DNA from: Roseivirga seohaensis
Lineage (GTDB): Bacteria > Bacteroidota > Bacteroidia > Cytophagales > Cyclobacteriaceae
NCBI RefSeq assembly: GCF_001592945.1
Contig: NZ_LRPB01000003.1
Span: 1-64,000 of the forward strand
Direction of reading: 5' to 3'
DNA length: 64,000 nt
Below are positions 61,811 through 64,000 of this stretch, in pieces. The position numbers and the translations under genes were made by a program. Under the pieces are notes generated by a model that saw only the letters and a program-made list of their open reading frames with translations, was not told the origin of the DNA and searched no databases. The first letter of the stretch is position 1. Each line of letters opens with the position of its first letter.

Positions 61811-62135
61811 GGTATTTTAATTTAAACTCCTTCTCTCCTGACCTCGAGATTTCGGGGAAGTATCTAAATTTCTCGATTCATGATTCTATTTCTAGATCCT
61901 TCCTCCGAAGCTTCGGAGTCAGGATGAAAAGCAGTGTGCATAGAACTAGATTGGACGTTATTTTTAGGCTTACCAGTTTAATAAAAAGGTGGGCTCAAAC
62001 TTACCGCCAAACCGTTCCCTCTATTAAGAGGGGTTAGGGGAGTGTGGTGCAAACCTATTTCACGGTGAAACACATTCAACTAACCGAATCACACTTTGCG
62101 CACCTTACCGATCGTTGCGGCTCACTCTCTCCAAC
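61811..62135. repeat. Intergenic stretch with palindromic repeat fragments
   Basis: No gene is seen. Contains the perfect 16-bp palindrome CTCCGAAGCTTCGGAG (61903-61918) and a hairpin CCCTCT/AGAGGG (62017-62032) followed by GGTTAGGGGAG, which resembles the CCCTCTCC...GGAGAGGG...TTAGGGAGAG unit at 13231-13260. It therefore looks like a decayed copy of the same dispersed repeat family. Lies between convergent genes. Confidence 0.55.
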
Positions 62136-63056
62136 TCAGTAAAAAACCAATATCAAAGCAGCTGAAGCTACGCCCACAAACACCCAAAGTGCAATGCCGT
62201 ACACCAAAGGTTTATAGCCTACCACCTTGAATTCTTTGAGTGTTAAACTCGCCCCCATTAAAAACAATACCAAAGACATTAGCGATTTAGAAAAAGTAAA
62301 CATGCTTAAGGTGAGTACTTTTGGAAGCGGAAAAGCGGCTGAAAAACCCATAGCTAGTATAAAGAAAAGTACAAACCACGGAAATTTGAATTGCTTTTTA
62401 TCTTTAGTGAAAACGGCCACTCCGAGCATCAATGGGATAATCCATAATACTCTCACCAGCTTGGCGGTCGTAGCCAACTCCAAAGCTTCTTTACCATATA
62501 CTGAAGCAGCCCCCACTACCGAACTGGTATCATGAATTGCTATGGCACACCATAAACCAAATTGATGTTGTGTCATGTGCATAAAAGCCCCGAGGCTAGG
62601 AAAAATAAAAACAGCCAAGGCGTTTAGTAAAAAAACCACCGCCAAAGCGGAAGATATCTCTCTGGTGGATGCGTTAATTACAGGTGCCATTGAGGCGATG
62701 GCACTTCCTCCGCAAATTGCAGTTCCGGAAGAGATTAAGAAGGACATTTTCTTATCTAAATGAAATCGTTTTGTTAGGAACAAGCCTAAGCCTAATACTG
62801 AAAATACAGAAAGTGCCGTAAGCATAAACCCTTCCGAACCTGCCGATAGGGCTTTATCCACCGCAATGCAAAAACCCAATACCACCACCGCAATTTGCAG
62901 TAGCCATTTTGTGATTTTTGGCACTTGGCTAAAACCGACATCCCCTATTATGCTCCCGAAAATAAGCCCCATAATTAAGGCAATCGGGCCGTTGATTGCA
63001 GGCAAAAGGCATAACGCAGCTAGGCCTATAAACAGGCTTCTTTTGAAAATTAACAT
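62136..63056 (-). CDS. YeiH/UPF0324 family membrane transporter
   Basis: A 306-residue protein with about ten hydrophobic segments. Family pattern: AINGPIALIMGLIFGSIIG near the N-terminus, SSGTAICGGSAIASMAPVI in the middle (conserved Gly/Cys loop), and ASLTLKEFKVVGYKPLVYGI at the end. YeiH-type proteins are called putative sulfate exporters; direct proof of function is lacking. No regulator (LysR) is adjacent. It ends 79 nt past the decayed repeats and starts 25 nt from the threonine synthase stop region. Confidence 0.82.
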   Translation of the reverse strand: MLIFKRSLFIGLAALCLLPAINGPIALIMGLIFGSIIGDVGFSQVPKITKWLLQIAVVVLGFCIAVDKALSAGSEGFMLTALSVFSVLGLGLFLTKRFHLDKKMSFLISSGTAICGGSAIASMAPVINASTREISSALAVVFLLNALAVFIFPSLGAFMHMTQHQFGLWCAIAIHDTSSVVGAASVYGKEALELATTAKLVRVLWIIPLMLGVAVFTKDKKQFKFPWFVLFFILAMGFSAAFPLPKVLTLSMFTFSKSLMSLVLFLMGASLTLKEFKVVGYKPLVYGIALWVFVGVASAALILVFY

Positions 63057-63081
63057 GATTTAGAGATTTAAATCGAAACGT

Positions 63082-64000
63082 TTAATTCAAGTTCTCTAAG
63101 TACTTATAGCCGCTTCCCGTATTGATCATCATAATTTTTTCAGAGCGAGAAATTTCTCCACTAGCAATAAGCTTCGGAATTGCTTTCCAAAGTGCTGCTC
63201 CTTCAGGCGCAACTAACACCCCTTCTTGCTTGGCCATTTTCTTCACTCCATCAATCATTTCTTGTTCAGAAACTGTCACCGAAGTACCACCCGACTCTTT
63301 CACCACACAGTGAATCATATCCTGACCAAAGGCCACCGGAACAGCCAAACCATTGGCCAAAGACTCTGTGTATTCAGAAATGTCTTTCGTAATTCCATTC
63401 AAAGAATCTACCACAGGAGAACAATTAGCCGCTTGCACTACAATCATTCGAGGCAACTTCACATCAGCTTTTAACCAGCCAAGGTTTATCATTTCATGAA
63501 AAGCTTTCCAGATTCCTAGTAGGCCCGTTCCTCCACCAGTAGGATACAGAATTACATCAGGCAACTGCCAATTCATCTGCTCAGCAATTTCATAACCCAT
63601 GGTTTTCTTACCCTCTAGTCGGTAAGGTTCCTTTAAAGTGGAAATATTGAAAGCGCCTTGCTCTTTCTCAATTTTAGCAGCCAAAGCCCCACATTGATTG
63701 ATCAAGCCCTTAACTAAAAGCAACTCTACTCCGTAATACTGGCATTCGTCTTGAAATATTTTCGGGGTATGGCTCGGCATAATCACCGTAGCTTTAATGC
63801 CAGCCGAAGCGCAATAGGCAGCCATTGCCCCTCCTGCATTTCCCGCAGTGGGAACCACGCATTTTTCCACTCCTAATTCTTTGGCTTTTGAAACTGCCAT
63901 ACTCAAACCTCGCGCCTTGAAAGAACCCGTTGGGTTGAGTGATTCATCTTTCATTTGAAGGTCATTTAGCCTCAATTGAGCAGCCAATCGTTTGAGTGGC
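63082..64000 (-). CDS. thrC: Threonine synthase (5' end outside the window)
   Basis: A PLP-dependent enzyme converting O-phosphohomoserine to threonine. The frame continues past the window edge (PLKRLAAQLRLNDLQMKDESLNPTGSFKARG), so the N-terminus is missing and any start inside the window is artificial. Seen: the Schiff-base Lys in TGSFKARG, PTAGNAGGAMAAYCA, ILYPTGGGTGLLGIW (phosphate loop) and the C-terminal MINTGSGYKYLENL. The close relation to threonine dehydratase and other fold-type II enzymes makes the name probable, not certain. Confidence 0.78.
   Translation of the reverse strand, partial: PLKRLAAQLRLNDLQMKDESLNPTGSFKARGLSMAVSKAKELGVEKCVVPTAGNAGGAMAAYCASAGIKATVIMPSHTPKIFQDECQYYGVELLLVKGLINQCGALAAKIEKEQGAFNISTLKEPYRLEGKKTMGYEIAEQMNWQLPDVILYPTGGGTGLLGIWKAFHEMINLGWLKADVKLPRMIVVQAANCSPVVDSLNGITKDISEYTESLANGLAVPVAFGQDMIHCVVKESGGTSVTVSEQEMIDGVKKMAKQEGVLVAPEGAALWKAIPKLIASGEISRSEKIMMINTGSGYKYLENLN

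Overview
The window looks like a chromosomal segment of a Bacteroidota bacterium, most likely a marine Cytophagales relative of Roseivirga or Fulvivirga (inference from gene content; no 16S gene is present). Direct evidence is: promoters of the Bacteroidota type (TTTG, 18-20 nt, TAnnTTTG) in front of several genes with little sign of Shine-Dalgarno sequences; a TonB-dependent receptor with an N-terminal carboxypeptidase-regulatory-like domain; an arginine cluster with the acylated-ornithine carbamoyltransferase (argF') instead of argF; many small lipoproteins; and rpsP-rimM-trmD-rplS with an Ala/Glu-rich S16 tail. No tRNA, rRNA, CRISPR array, prophage or intact insertion sequence was seen.

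Layout. 1-9.4 kb: short-chain dehydrogenase, exported regulatory-domain protein, SulP transporter, 23S rRNA methyltransferase RlmD, S9 peptidase, aldo/keto reductase. 9.4-11.4 kb: a hypothetical gene, cold-shock protein, SixA-like phosphatase and a field of REP-like palindromes. 11.4-18.3 kb: a minus-strand arginine operon (GNAT-argG-argC-argD-argF'-argB-M20 deacylase) interrupted once by a 140-bp palindromic repeat. 18.6-25.7 kb: YkgJ-type protein, then a LytTR response regulator/histidine kinase pair, a membrane protein, a TPR-like secreted protein and a TonB-dependent receptor. The last two have almost identical upstream sites that fit LytTR operators. 25.9-30.8 kb: lipoproteins, nitroreductase, SLC13 transporter. 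31.2-40.4 kb: housekeeping (sucD, M20 amidohydrolase, SPOR-like lipoprotein, secA, dapF, rplS-trmD-rimM-rpsP).

40.5-45.6 kb is the most distinctive accessory block: one compact minus-strand operon alternating tiny exported Cys-containing proteins, three diverged beta-propeller-like exported proteins and two CxxC lipoproteins, one of which has a frameshift. It is flanked by core genes on both sides and has its own well-formed promoter.

45.9-64 kb: the complete 2-oxoglutarate dehydrogenase complex (sucA-sucB-lpdA, with an E2 carrying two lipoyl domains), two small lipoproteins, carB without the C-terminal allosteric domain, a small membrane protein, an orphan accessory gene, a CPBP protease, a TetR/ketoacyl synthase III pair with a perfect operator palindrome, accD whose zinc-ribbon cysteines are all replaced, a radical SAM protein, a YeiH-type transporter and a threonine synthase cut by the window end.

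Functional links: carB supplies carbamoyl phosphate for the argF' step; lpdA, sucA, sucB and sucD are consecutive TCA-cycle functions; accD and the synthase III gene both concern fatty-acid initiation chemistry. Promoter, terminator and operator calls come from visual pattern matching only.
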